Assembly (NCBI GenBank): GCA_900556205.1
Contig: USNX01000018.1
Span: forward strand, 1 to 11,466
Length of the DNA stretch: 11,466 bases
Source: an uncultured Collinsella sp.
Lineage (GTDB): Bacteria; Actinomycetota; Coriobacteriia; Coriobacteriales; Coriobacteriaceae
Direction of reading: 5' to 3'
This document shows, in pieces, positions 5,065 through 11,466 of the stretch. Position numbers and translations under genes: made by a program. Below the pieces are notes generated by a model. The model saw only the letters and a program-made list of their open reading frames with translations, was not told the origin of the DNA and searched no databases. Position 1 is the first letter of the stretch. Each line of letters opens with the position of its first letter.

Positions 5065-7374
5065 ATGGCATTGACCCCCAACGAGGCATATGCGGCCAAG
5101 CAGCCGTTTGTGGACAAAGAGACACTCGAGCATATCGTCGAGCAGTTCCCCACGCCATTTCATCTATATGACGAGGCGGGCATCCGCCGCAACATGCAAG
5201 AGGTGCGCGACGCCTTTGCATGGAACCTGGGCTTTAAGGAATACTTTGCCGTCAAGGCCAACCCCAACCCGGCGCTCATCTCCATTCTCAACGAATACGG
5301 CTGCGGCTGCGATTGCTCGAGCTATACCGAGCTCATGATCGCCCGTTCGCTGGGTATCACGGGACACGACATCATGTTCTCGTCCAACGACACGCCGGCT
5401 GCCGACTTTGAGCTCGCCGACAAGCTGGGTGCCATCGTCAACTTTGACGACATCAGCCACATCGAGTTCTTTGAGCGCGTTGCGGGGCCCATCCCCAAGA
5501 CGGTCAGCTGCCGCTTTAATCCAGGCGGCCTGTTCCAGCTCTCCAACGGCATCATGGACAACCCGGGCGACTCCAAATATGGCATGACCACCGAGCAGCT
5601 CTTCGAGGCCTTCCGCATGCTCAAGGCCAAGGGCGCCGAGGACTTTGGCATCCACGCATTCCTTGCCAGCAACACTGTCACCAACGACTACTACCCCAAG
5701 CTCGCGCGCATCCTCTTTGAGCTTGCCGTACGCCTGGAGCGCGAGACCGGCGCACACGTCGCCTTCATCAATCTGTCCGGCGGCGTCGGCATCCCCTACC
5801 TGCCCGAGCAGCAGGCCAACGACATTCGCGCCATCGGCGAGGGAGTACACGCGGCATACGACGAGATCCTGGTTCCCGCCGGCATGGGCGATGTGGCCAT
5901 CTGCACCGAGATGGGCCGCTTTATGATGGGCCCCTATGGCTGCCTGGTCACCAAGGCCATTCACGAGAAGCAGATCTATAAGGACTATATCGGCGTCGAC
6001 GCCAGCGCGGTCGACCTGATCCGCCCCGCCATGTATGGCGCCTACCACCACATCACCGTCATGGGCCAGGCGGGTGGCACCGACAAGACCGCTGCCCCCG
6101 TCACGGACACGTATGACATCACGGGCAATCTGTGCGAGAACAACGACAAGTTCGCCATCGACCGCCAGCTGCCGCATATCGATATGGGCGACGTGCTGGT
6201 AATCCACGACACAGGCGCGCATGGCTATTCCATGGGCTACAACTACAACGGACGTCTGCGCTCCGCCGAGGTCCTGCTGCGCCCCGATGGCGCGGCCGAC
6301 CTCATCCGCCGCGCCGAGCGCCCGGGCGATTACTTTTCCACGCTTGACGTGTTGCCATGCGGCCGTGAGCTGTTGGCCAAATCGCGCGCCGATGCCGCCC
6401 GGCGCCGTGCGGCCGATGAGCGCACCGCCGTCGCCGCCCAATGGAACAAACGCATCCAGATCGCAGAAGCGAAGGAGAAGAATATGGATGTCCGCAACCT
6501 CGAGGGCTCGATCGTCGCCCTCGTCACCCCGTTTAAGAAGGACGGCAGCGTCGACTTTGATGCGCTTGAGCGCCTGGTCGATTTCCACCTGCAGAATGGC
6601 ACCGACGCCATCCTCACCCTGGGCACCACCGGCGAGAGCGCCACGATGACCGATGACGAGGACAACTCCGTCGTTGCCGCCGTGGTCAAGCAGGTCGCAG
6701 GCCGCATCCCCGTCATCGCCGGGTCGGGCTCCAACTCCACGCAGACAATGCTCACCAAGTCGCTCACCTACCAGGGCCTGGGCGCCGACGGCCTGCTGCT
6801 CATCACCCCCTACTACAACAAGTCCAACGAAGAGGGCATCTACCAGCACTTTAAGACCGTGGCCGATGCGGTGGACATCCCCTGCATCTTGTACAACATC
6901 CCCGGTCGTTGCGGCTGCGGTATCAGCGAGCGCAATGTCGAGCGCCTGGCCGCACACCCCAACATCATGGGCATCAAGGAGGCCTCGGGCAACGTCGCCT
7001 ATGCCGCCAAGATCGCGCACCTGCTGTCCGACGACTTTCGCATGTATTCGGGCGAGGACGCGCTCACCGTACCGCTCATGAGCCTGGGCGCTTCGGGCAC
7101 CATCAGCGTGTGGGCCGATGTTCAGCCGCAGCTTGTACACGACATGTGCCGCGCTTATCTGGACGGCGACGTAGCGCGCGCCCGCGATATCCAGATTGCC
7201 GGCCAGCCGCTCATCAACGCCCTCTTTAGCGAGGTCAACCCCATCCCCGTCAAGGAAGCGCTCGCCCAGATGGGCATAATCGAGGCCAACTATCGCATGC
7301 CGCTGTGCCCCATGGCAGACGACACGCGCACCGCACTTACCGATGCTCTGAAGGGAGCTGGTCTGCTTGATTAA
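5065..7374 (+). CDS. lysA: LysA-DapA fusion: diaminopimelate decarboxylase joined to dihydrodipicolinate synthase
   Basis: One open frame of 769 residues carries two complete lysine enzymes. Residues 1-428 are a PLP-dependent DAP decarboxylase (meso-DAP to lysine, the last step). Visible are Lys64 in YFAVKANPNP (Schiff base), the divergent GIHAFLASN (195-203), a phosphate-binding SGGVG (238-242), EMGR (282-285), catalytic Cys357 in GNLCENNDKFA, Tyr388 in GAHGYSMGYN, and a family-typical end near DYFSTLD (422-428). A charged Ala/Arg-rich tail (about 430-473) then leads without a stop into full-length DapA (474-769, described separately). The ATG at 5065 is the only sensible start; GAGG lies 10 nt upstream, beside the riboswitch platform. 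Usual relatives are separate proteins. Whether the fusion is made, cleaved, or bypassed by internal initiation cannot be told from sequence. Confidence 0.9.
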   Translation: MALTPNEAYAAKQPFVDKETLEHIVEQFPTPFHLYDEAGIRRNMQEVRDAFAWNLGFKEYFAVKANPNPALISILNEYGCGCDCSSYTELMIARSLGITGHDIMFSSNDTPAADFELADKLGAIVNFDDISHIEFFERVAGPIPKTVSCRFNPGGLFQLSNGIMDNPGDSKYGMTTEQLFEAFRMLKAKGAEDFGIHAFLASNTVTNDYYPKLARILFELAVRLERETGAHVAFINLSGGVGIPYLPEQQANDIRAIGEGVHAAYDEILVPAGMGDVAICTEMGRFMMGPYGCLVTKAIHEKQIYKDYIGVDASAVDLIRPAMYGAYHHITVMGQAGGTDKTAAPVTDTYDITGNLCENNDKFAIDRQLPHIDMGDVLVIHDTGAHGYSMGYNYNGRLRSAEVLLRPDGAADLIRRAERPGDYFSTLDVLPCGRELLAKSRADAARRRAADERTAVAAQWNKRIQIAEAKEKNMDVRNLEGSIVALVTPFKKDGSVDFDALERLVDFHLQNGTDAILTLGTTGESATMTDDEDNSVVAAVVKQVAGRIPVIAGSGSNSTQTMLTKSLTYQGLGADGLLLITPYYNKSNEEGIYQHFKTVADAVDIPCILYNIPGRCGCGISERNVERLAAHPNIMGIKEASGNVAYAAKIAHLLSDDFRMYSGEDALTVPLMSLGASGTISVWADVQPQLVHDMCRAYLDGDVARARDIQIAGQPLINALFSEVNPIPVKEALAQMGIIEANYRMPLCPMADDTRTALTDALKGAGLLD
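6484..7374 (+). CDS. dapA: 4-hydroxy-tetrahydrodipicolinate synthase, internal start within the fusion
   Basis: DapA condenses pyruvate with aspartate semialdehyde, the first committed step to DAP and lysine. From the internal ATG at 6484 the protein has 296 residues, the normal family length. Visible are the substrate-binding GTTGES (47-52), ITPYYNKS (Tyr110/111), YNIPGR (Tyr137, Arg142) and the Schiff-base lysine in GIKEASGN (Lys165). AAGGAG (6472-6477) sits exactly 6 nt before this ATG, a much better ribosome binding site than that of lysA, so free DapA can be made even though the frame is continuous with lysA. The stop overlaps the dapB start by 8 nt. Confidence 0.9.
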   Translation: MDVRNLEGSIVALVTPFKKDGSVDFDALERLVDFHLQNGTDAILTLGTTGESATMTDDEDNSVVAAVVKQVAGRIPVIAGSGSNSTQTMLTKSLTYQGLGADGLLLITPYYNKSNEEGIYQHFKTVADAVDIPCILYNIPGRCGCGISERNVERLAAHPNIMGIKEASGNVAYAAKIAHLLSDDFRMYSGEDALTVPLMSLGASGTISVWADVQPQLVHDMCRAYLDGDVARARDIQIAGQPLINALFSEVNPIPVKEALAQMGIIEANYRMPLCPMADDTRTALTDALKGAGLLD

Positions 7375-8107
7375 GACCGTCATTATGGGAACGGGCCGCA
7401 TGGGCTCGCTCATCCGCACCACCGCCGAGAGCATCGTTGATGCCGCCGGTCAGCCCGTCTTTGATATCGTCGCCCAGATCGGCTTTGATCTGACCGAGCT
7501 CGAGAGCGCTCCGGCCGCCGATGTGATCATCGACTTCTCGAACGTCGCGGCCTTTGATGCCGTCGTTGCCTATGTCGAGCGTACGGGCGCCGCACTCCTT
7601 TCCGGCACCACGGGCTACACGCCTGAGCAGATGGACCGCCTGCGCGAGCTGGGCCAGAACGCCCGCGTCATGCACTCGGGCAACTACTCCATCGGCATCG
7701 CCGCTCTGCGCCATCTGGTGGCCCAGGCCACGCGCGAGCTGCCCGGCTTTGACTGCGAGATCGTCGAGACGCACCACAACCAAAAGGTCGATGCCCCCAG
7801 CGGCACCGCCAAGCTACTGCTCGACGCCGCGGTCGAGGCCGAGCCCGAGGCCGGCTATCACCCCATCTACGGCCGCGAGGGCATGTGCGGCGCGCGCGAC
7901 CCCAAGGAGATCGGCATGCACTCGCTGCGCGGCGGCACCGTCGCCGGCGTGCACGAGGTGAGTTTCTTTGGCCAGGACGAGGAGGTCACGCTCACCCACC
8001 GCGCCACAAGCCGTCAGATTTTTGTCAACGGCGCTCTGGCCGCCGCTCAGAAGCTCGTCGTCCGTGATCCCGGCTTCTACACCTTCGACCAGGTCATGTT
8101 CGCCTAG
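7367..8107 (+). CDS. dapB: 4-hydroxy-tetrahydrodipicolinate reductase
   Basis: DapB reduces the DapA product to tetrahydrodipicolinate with NAD(P)H. The 246-residue protein has the N-terminal dinucleotide-binding MGTGRMG (7-13), SGTTGY (79-84), HSGNYSIGI (103-111), the active-site VETHHNQKVDAPSGT (His136/137, Lys140, 133-147) and a C-terminal FYTFDQVMFA. The start is a TTG at 7367, inside the last codons of dapA and overlapping it by 8 nt, with AGGGAG about 9 nt upstream. This arrangement implies translational coupling. Length is slightly below the usual 250-270. Confidence 0.93.
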   Translation: MIKTVIMGTGRMGSLIRTTAESIVDAAGQPVFDIVAQIGFDLTELESAPAADVIIDFSNVAAFDAVVAYVERTGAALLSGTTGYTPEQMDRLRELGQNARVMHSGNYSIGIAALRHLVAQATRELPGFDCEIVETHHNQKVDAPSGTAKLLLDAAVEAEPEAGYHPIYGREGMCGARDPKEIGMHSLRGGTVAGVHEVSFFGQDEEVTLTHRATSRQIFVNGALAAAQKLVVRDPGFYTFDQVMFA

Positions 8108-8146
8108 CCAATCATTAACCAAGCCCGCGTAAAGGAGAAACAAGAT

Positions 8147-8866
8147 ATGAGCAACGCAGCCGAGATGGATGCACAGGAGATTATCAACTACATTGCCACC
8201 GCGCCCAAGAAGACGCCCGTCAAGCTGTATGTGCGCGAGAAGCCCGGCATGAAGGTTGCCTGGGGCGATGCGCACGTCTACGGCGGCCGTCGCGGCAAGA
8301 CCGTCTTTGGCGACTGGGATGAGCTCAAGGCCATCCTCGACGCCAACGCCGACTCCATCGACTACTACGACGTGGAGAATGACTGCCGCAACTCCGCCGT
8401 CCCCATGCTCGACCTTAAGGGCATCAACGCCCGCATCGAGCCGGGCGCGATTATCCGCGACCGTGTCGAGATTGGTGACCGCGCTGTCATCATGATGGGC
8501 GCCATCATCAACATCGGCTCCGTTATCGGCGAGGGCTCCATGATCGATATGGGCGCTGTGCTGGGCGGCCGCGCCACCGTGGGCAAGAACTGCCACATCG
8601 GCGCCGGCACCGTACTTGCAGGCGTCGTTGAGCCCGCGAGCGCCACGCCCGTCATCATCGAGGATGATGTCATGATTGGCGCCAACGCCGTGGTCCTGGA
8701 AGGCGTGCGCGTGGGCAAGGGCGCCGTCGTGGCTGCAGGCGCCGTATGCGTCGAGGATGTCCCCGCCGGCGCCGTCGTGGCCGGCGTTCCCGCCCGCGTC
8801 ATCAAGATGCGCGACGAGAAAACCGACAGCAAGACCGGCCTCGAGGAAGGCCTGCGCCAGCTGTAG
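8147..8866 (+). CDS. dapH: Tetrahydrodipicolinate N-acetyltransferase (acetylase branch)
   Basis: The protein acetylates tetrahydrodipicolinate with acetyl-CoA, committing the cell to the acetylase branch of DAP synthesis. The 239 residues comprise an N-terminal alpha domain (about 8-80, with [17 protein letters not shown]) and a left-handed beta-helix of hexapeptide repeats (about 90-215, e.g. [20 protein letters not shown] and [20 protein letters not shown]). The charged C-terminal tail is typical of DapH/YkuQ and unlike the succinyl-transferring DapD. AAAGGAG lies 9 nt before the ATG. It is the last gene of the operon, 39 nt after dapB. The divergent deacetylase would act later in the same branch. 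Confidence 0.92.
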   Translation: MSNAAEMDAQEIINYIATAPKKTPVKLYVREKPGMKVAWGDAHVYGGRRGKTVFGDWDELKAILDANADSIDYYDVENDCRNSAVPMLDLKGINARIEPGAIIRDRVEIGDRAVIMMGAIINIGSVIGEGSMIDMGAVLGGRATVGKNCHIGAGTVLAGVVEPASATPVIIEDDVMIGANAVVLEGVRVGKGAVVAAGAVCVEDVPAGAVVAGVPARVIKMRDEKTDSKTGLEEGLRQL

Positions 8867-8922
8867 AGTTACGCGGGTATCAAACGGCATATCGACGCAT
8901 AGCGCAATTCATCCAAAGCAAA

Positions 8923-8954
8923 AAGGCCGAAGCCCAATCCGGGGCTTCGGCCTT
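8923..8954. terminator. Intrinsic terminator between convergent operons
   Basis: AAGGCCGAAGCCC (8923-8935) and GGGCTTCGGCCTT (8942-8954) form a perfect 13-bp stem with a 6-nt loop. On the minus strand a TTTTTGCTTT tract follows, so it should terminate the toxin-antitoxin transcript, whose last stop lies only 2 nt away. On the plus strand, for the lysine operon, the tail is poor (TTCGCTATC), so it is less certain there. Confidence 0.85.
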
Positions 8955-8956
8955 CG

Positions 8957-9301
8957 CTATCTTAAGGTTCCGTCGTATTCGACCATGGCTGAATGCTTCG
9001 ACAAACGATCGGCAGCCGTCTTATAGACCTCGGAACGGTCGCGCCGCACTATTGCCACGATCTCGGCAATCTCAACCGTTCCGTCCTCTCGGATTCGAAA
9101 AACCATTCGGAGTCCCGCCTTTCGCCATTTAATCTTTTTGCAGCCGGCAAGCTCACCGTGGAGCGGCGTTCCGATTTCATCGGCGCGCGTCTTTAATTTC
9201 GCCACTGCAATGCGGACGAGCCTTCGCTGAGAACCATCTAGTTTTTGATATTCCTTTTCGACGTCTCGATTCAAAAAGCCGACGACAAAGTGCCCGCTCA
9301 T
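8957..9301 (-). CDS. RelE/ParE-superfamily toxin
   Basis: This 114-residue basic protein begins MSGHFVVGFLNRDVEKEYQK, with two helices and then the RelE-like beta sheet: TPLHGELAGCKKIKWRKAGL (about 45-64), RMVFRI and EIAEIVAIVRRDRSEVYKTA (about 77-96). It resembles type II mRNA-interferase toxins that act at the ribosome. A C-terminal extension (about 100-114) is somewhat long for the family. The ATG overlaps the antitoxin stop as ATGA, so the pair is translationally coupled with the antitoxin first. Confidence 0.85.
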   Translation of the reverse strand: MSGHFVVGFLNRDVEKEYQKLDGSQRRLVRIAVAKLKTRADEIGTPLHGELAGCKKIKWRKAGLRMVFRIREDGTVEIAEIVAIVRRDRSEVYKTAADRLSKHSAMVEYDGTLR

Positions 9302-9648
9302 TCGAAAAGATCCTCATCCGAAATCGCGTCGGAGTCCATCGATTCGAACTCCGCGAGCTCCTCAGGAGTCAGGGCATCTTCAAACGGAATAAACTCATGT
9401 GGTCCGTTTTTGATTCGATCTGCCGCAATACGATCAAGCTCAAGTTCGCGAAGGTACTGTAGGGCGCCGTACATTTCCTCATAGGCAGCGTAGTCGATAA
9501 TCACGGTATCGATATCGTTATGATCTGCGATAAACTGCGGCGCGCGCTTAGCGCGCTTGCGAACGGCAGATAAGGACTTGCTCGCTTCGGTGGCAGAAAC
9601 TACCTGATCTTTTGTAAACACCGGCTTTTCCAGAACAAGTGGGGACAT
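9298..9648 (-). CDS. Phd/YefM-like antitoxin
   Basis: The protein has 116 residues from the ATG at 9648 (MSPLVLEKPVFTKDQVVSAT), with GGAGG 5 nt upstream. The N-terminal half resembles Phd/YefM DNA-binding domains: VVSATEASKSLSAVRKRAKR followed by PQFIADHNDIDTVIIDYAAYEEM (about 16-60). The acidic C-terminus (PEELAEFESMDSDAISDEDLFE) is the usual toxin-wrapping tail. An in-frame ATG at 9696 would add 16 residues read through the palindrome and lacks an RBS, so I reject it. It should repress its promoter through the palindrome at 9666-9711. Confidence 0.82.
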   Translation of the reverse strand: MSPLVLEKPVFTKDQVVSATEASKSLSAVRKRAKRAPQFIADHNDIDTVIIDYAAYEEMYGALQYLRELELDRIAADRIKNGPHEFIPFEDALTPEELAEFESMDSDAISDEDLFE

Positions 9649-9665
9649 TTGTACCTCCAAAAAAT

Positions 9666-9711
9666 AATCTGGATTATATTTCAAAGTATACTTCAAAATA
9701 TAATCCAGATT
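9666..9711. promoter_or_regulatory. 46-bp nested palindrome: toxin-antitoxin promoter/operator and possible terminator
   Basis: AATCTGGATTATATTT (9666-9681) and AAATATAATCCAGATT (9696-9711) are perfect 16-bp inverted arms around CA-AAGTATACTT-CA, whose core is itself a perfect 10-bp palindrome on the same centre; 42 of 46 positions are symmetric. TATAAT occurs on both strands (minus 9678-9673, plus 9699-9704). The minus-strand copy would start transcription about 18 nt before the antitoxin ATG. Read from the upstream gene, the stem is followed by ATTTTTT, like a terminator. Operator and promoter roles are inferred. Confidence 0.65.
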
Positions 9712-9734
9712 TCTCTTTGGAAGAAACTATTGCG

Positions 9735-10739
9735 CTATCGGTTCTCGATGCTTCCGATGTTCTTGAGCTCGATGGAGATGAGGCCGTTGGGCTCGTTGAC
9801 GAACTCGATGTACTCGGAGTTCGAGCCCATCTCGGCCGGGAAGCTGATCTCGATACCCGTATCGGTACGAATCTTGTGATTGCGCACGGCCGCGCGCTCG
9901 ACCTGCTTGCGCTCCACAGGCACACGCTCGGGCACCTTTTCCTCGGTCAGCGCCGCACGCACGCTCTCTTTGATGACCGGCTCGTCCTCAAAGACCTCGT
10001 CGACGATATCCCAAGGCGGCAGTTCCTCGTCGTCTTCGACCTTCTCGGCAACAGCGGCCTTAACCTTGGCGAGCGCCACGGCCGTGTTGGCGCCGTGCTC
10101 CTCGGCGACCTCCTCGACCACGCGTGTCACGGTGTCGATGACCTCCTTGCCCGACACGCCCGTGTCGCACTGCAACAGCCCGTCAGGAATAAGCATGCGG
10201 TCCTCGCCGGCAATCTTGCGCTTCTTGTCCACGTAGCCGATCTCCATGGTGCTCGCGCGCACGATCGCGTAGCTTGGCACCTTTTGGGAAGGATTCGGCA
10301 GAATAGCATAGTGGCGCGCGATGTCGTTGCGCACCTCGCCCTCCTCGCGGCCCACCTCGTGCATAAAGGCCTGCTTGGAACCCAGCAGCATGACGGCAAA
10401 CCAGCGAGCGTCCTCGTCATCGTCAAAGTCCGCGACGAGCACGTCGGTGGACTCGGCCTTCTCGGCCTTGGCGAGCTCGGAGGAGATGAACTCCGCGATC
10501 TGCTGCGACAGGTCCACAAACTCGCGCTCGCCAAAGAAATAGCCCTTGAGCTCGCCGCCGAATGCGGAGTTTTCGGCAAACGCGGCGCGCTTGTTATCGG
10601 CAGACGTACGGGCGCGACGCAGGTGCGTGGTCACGAAGTTGCGCACGGTACGGCTCTCGATATCGAGCTCGCGCTGACTCATGACGTTGACGGCCGAGTC
10701 AAAGTCCAGGATATGCAGAATAGCGTGATTGATTTTCAT
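9735..10739 (-). CDS. 37-kDa nucleoid-associated protein (NdpA/YejK-like, NA37)
   Basis: The protein has 334 residues from the ATG at 10739 (MKINHAILHILDFDSAVNVM), which fits the usual family start with the 'ILHILDF' motif. An ATG at 10748 adds three residues and has no properly spaced RBS; GGA lies 9 nt before the 10739 ATG. Other family-like segments are FFGEREFVDLSQQIAEFI, VLVADFDDDEDARWFAVMLL, an internal SYAIVRASTMEIGYVD and a C-terminal beta region (KIRTDTGIEISFPAEM). Members of this family associate with the nucleoid; their exact role is poorly known. It lies just upstream of the toxin-antitoxin palindrome on the same strand. Confidence 0.86.
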   Translation of the reverse strand: MKINHAILHILDFDSAVNVMSQRELDIESRTVRNFVTTHLRRARTSADNKRAAFAENSAFGGELKGYFFGEREFVDLSQQIAEFISSELAKAEKAESTDVLVADFDDDEDARWFAVMLLGSKQAFMHEVGREEGEVRNDIARHYAILPNPSQKVPSYAIVRASTMEIGYVDKKRKIAGEDRMLIPDGLLQCDTGVSGKEVIDTVTRVVEEVAEEHGANTAVALAKVKAAVAEKVEDDEELPPWDIVDEVFEDEPVIKESVRAALTEEKVPERVPVERKQVERAAVRNHKIRTDTGIEISFPAEMGSNSEYIEFVNEPNGLISIELKNIGSIENR

Positions 10740-10777
10740 ATACGGCATTCCGTTCTAGATCGAATTGAGCACGAATC

Positions 10778-10783
10778 AGTATA
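10778..10783 (-). promoter_or_regulatory. -10 box candidate for the nucleoid protein gene
   Basis: The minus strand reads TATACT, 39 nt before the 10739 ATG, in the 74-nt gap after the hydrolase gene. The hexamer at 17-nt spacing (TGCATT) is a weak -35 match. This gap probably separates two transcription units. Confidence 0.35.
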
Positions 10784-10813
10784 GCGGTCGAGCCCACCCC
10801 AATGCACCAGTGG

Positions 10814-11466
10814 CTAGCGCAGAAGCTCGGACTGCCACGCCTCAAGCTGCTCCGCCAGGCTCTTACCGGCAGCAGGAACATTGAGCTCAGGGCGCTTGGA
10901 CAGCAGCGCGCACTTAAGGATTGCAGCGATGGTCTGCGAGATAAAACGACGCGTATCCTTGTCGAACCCCTGAGCCGTCTGAAGCATCACTGGCAGGCTC
11001 TCGCGCAGATTCCCTGCGATATCCGCGAACCGCTCGGCGCCCGTGGCCTCAAACACGGAGAACAGCGCATCTACGAAGCGCTCGCGCTCGGCAGGCTCCA
11101 CTGCAAGCAGCATCTCGCGAATAGAGCCATCGACGTATCGCGCACCGGCAGACAGGCGTTCGCAATACACAAAGTCGCAGCCGTCGACGACCCAGCTAAA
11201 GGGATTATGTTGTAGCAGACTGAACTCCGTGCTCTCGACAATGGCATAATCTTCCTGCGTCTCGAACATCATGCCGAAAATCGAAGACTGCGGCAGCGTC
11301 TTGTCGATGCGGCCGGAAAGACCCGCAAAGGCGTCGCCGCTCAGGAACTCCTCGACAAAGCCGGGACCATCATGGGAGAAGGCCCGTTCGATCCGGTCGC
11401 GAGCAGCATCGGAGCACATCGCCGCGCCATACACCGCCAAGTTGCCGCCCTTGGAATGTCCTCCGC
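10814..11466 (-). CDS. DUF2974/Mbeg1-like serine hydrolase (5' end beyond window)
   Basis: The frame is open from the right edge (first full codon at 11464) to the stop at 10814, giving 217 residues. The visible part begins at GGHSKGGNLAVYGAAM, a nucleophile elbow (GHSKG, catalytic Ser) of the alpha/beta-hydrolase fold, in the form typical of DUF2974 (Mbeg1-like) proteins. About half the protein is therefore missing upstream. Downstream come FGMMFETQEDYAIVEST and FSWVVDGCDFVYCERLS, then a helical C-terminal region of about 100 residues. The substrate is unknown; lipase-like activity is often presumed for the family but is not shown here. Confidence 0.85.
   Translation of the reverse strand, partial: GGHSKGGNLAVYGAAMCSDAARDRIERAFSHDGPGFVEEFLSGDAFAGLSGRIDKTLPQSSIFGMMFETQEDYAIVESTEFSLLQHNPFSWVVDGCDFVYCERLSAGARYVDGSIREMLLAVEPAERERFVDALFSVFEATGAERFADIAGNLRESLPVMLQTAQGFDKDTRRFISQTIAAILKCALLSKRPELNVPAAGKSLAEQLEAWQSELLR

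Noticed and set aside
4781..5221. Short open frames on both strands across the riboswitch
   Set aside because: The conserved aptamer bases and the lack of any recognisable protein make structured RNA the better explanation.
5164..7434. A 756-codon open frame on the minus strand opposite lysA-dapA
   Set aside because: It mirrors a highly GC-biased coding sequence, has no family resemblance, is rich in low-complexity Ala/Asp/Val/Gly, and the plus strand encodes two recognisable enzymes.
7814..8890. A 358-codon minus-strand frame opposite dapB and dapH
   Set aside because: Same antisense effect of GC-rich codons; the His/Asp/Ala-rich translation resembles no protein, and dapH on the plus strand explains the region.
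9639..10784. A 381-codon plus-strand frame opposite the nucleoid-protein gene
   Set aside because: The minus-strand frame matches the NA37 family with its expected start; the plus frame starts in the palindrome region and has a biased composition.
1..11466. CRISPR arrays, tRNA or rRNA genes, insertion sequences
   Set aside because: I saw no regularly spaced repeats, no transposase-like protein, and no cloverleaf or rRNA signature on either strand.

Overview
The window looks like chromosomal DNA from a high-GC actinobacterium of the class Coriobacteriia, most likely Collinsella or a close relative. I infer this from codon use, the style of the lysine operon and protein resemblance; no database was searched. 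Genes are dense and most intergenic gaps are short and AT-rich. The left 3.5 kb and right 2.5 kb are transcribed leftwards. The centre, about 5.0-8.9 kb, is a rightward lysine/diaminopimelate operon.

Left part (minus strand, read right to left): a HigB/HigA toxin-antitoxin pair (3395-2801), a small multi-spanning membrane protein (2771-2448), a membrane-anchored FxLYD-domain protein (2284-1841), an HTH regulator (1808-1386), and a membrane-bound Ser/Thr protein kinase that runs off the left edge (1287-1). The FxLYD gene has a perfect 14-bp inverted repeat that would bury its ribosome binding site in a stem.

Centre: an M20-family amidohydrolase (4685-3498, minus), probably N-acetyl-diaminopimelate deacetylase, is divergent from a riboswitch-controlled operon. 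That operon comprises a lysine riboswitch (4837-4993), lysA fused in frame to dapA (5065-7374), dapB (7367-8107) and dapH (8147-8866). Together these genes cover most of the acetylase branch of DAP/lysine synthesis: DapA and DapB make tetrahydrodipicolinate, DapH acetylates it, the divergent deacetylase removes the acetyl group after transamination, and LysA decarboxylates meso-DAP to lysine. The aminotransferase, the epimerase and the aspartate-to-semialdehyde steps are not in the window. The fusion of LysA to DapA without a stop codon, while dapA keeps its own strong Shine-Dalgarno and ATG, is the most unusual coding feature.

Right part (minus strand): a strong hairpin terminator (8923-8954) separates the convergent lysine operon from a second toxin-antitoxin pair (RelE-like toxin 9301-8957, Phd/YefM-like antitoxin 9648-9298). 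A nested palindrome of 46 bp lies at that pair's promoter. Upstream are a 37-kDa nucleoid-associated (NdpA/YejK-type) protein (10739-9735) and the C-terminal part of a DUF2974/Mbeg1-like serine hydrolase (11466-10814) that runs off the right edge.

The best candidates for new biology are the LysA-DapA fusion with internal translation start, the lysine riboswitch with its competing anti-P1 helix, the RBS-sequestering hairpin before the FxLYD gene, the giant palindrome at the second toxin-antitoxin locus, and the HTH plus membrane kinase pair.
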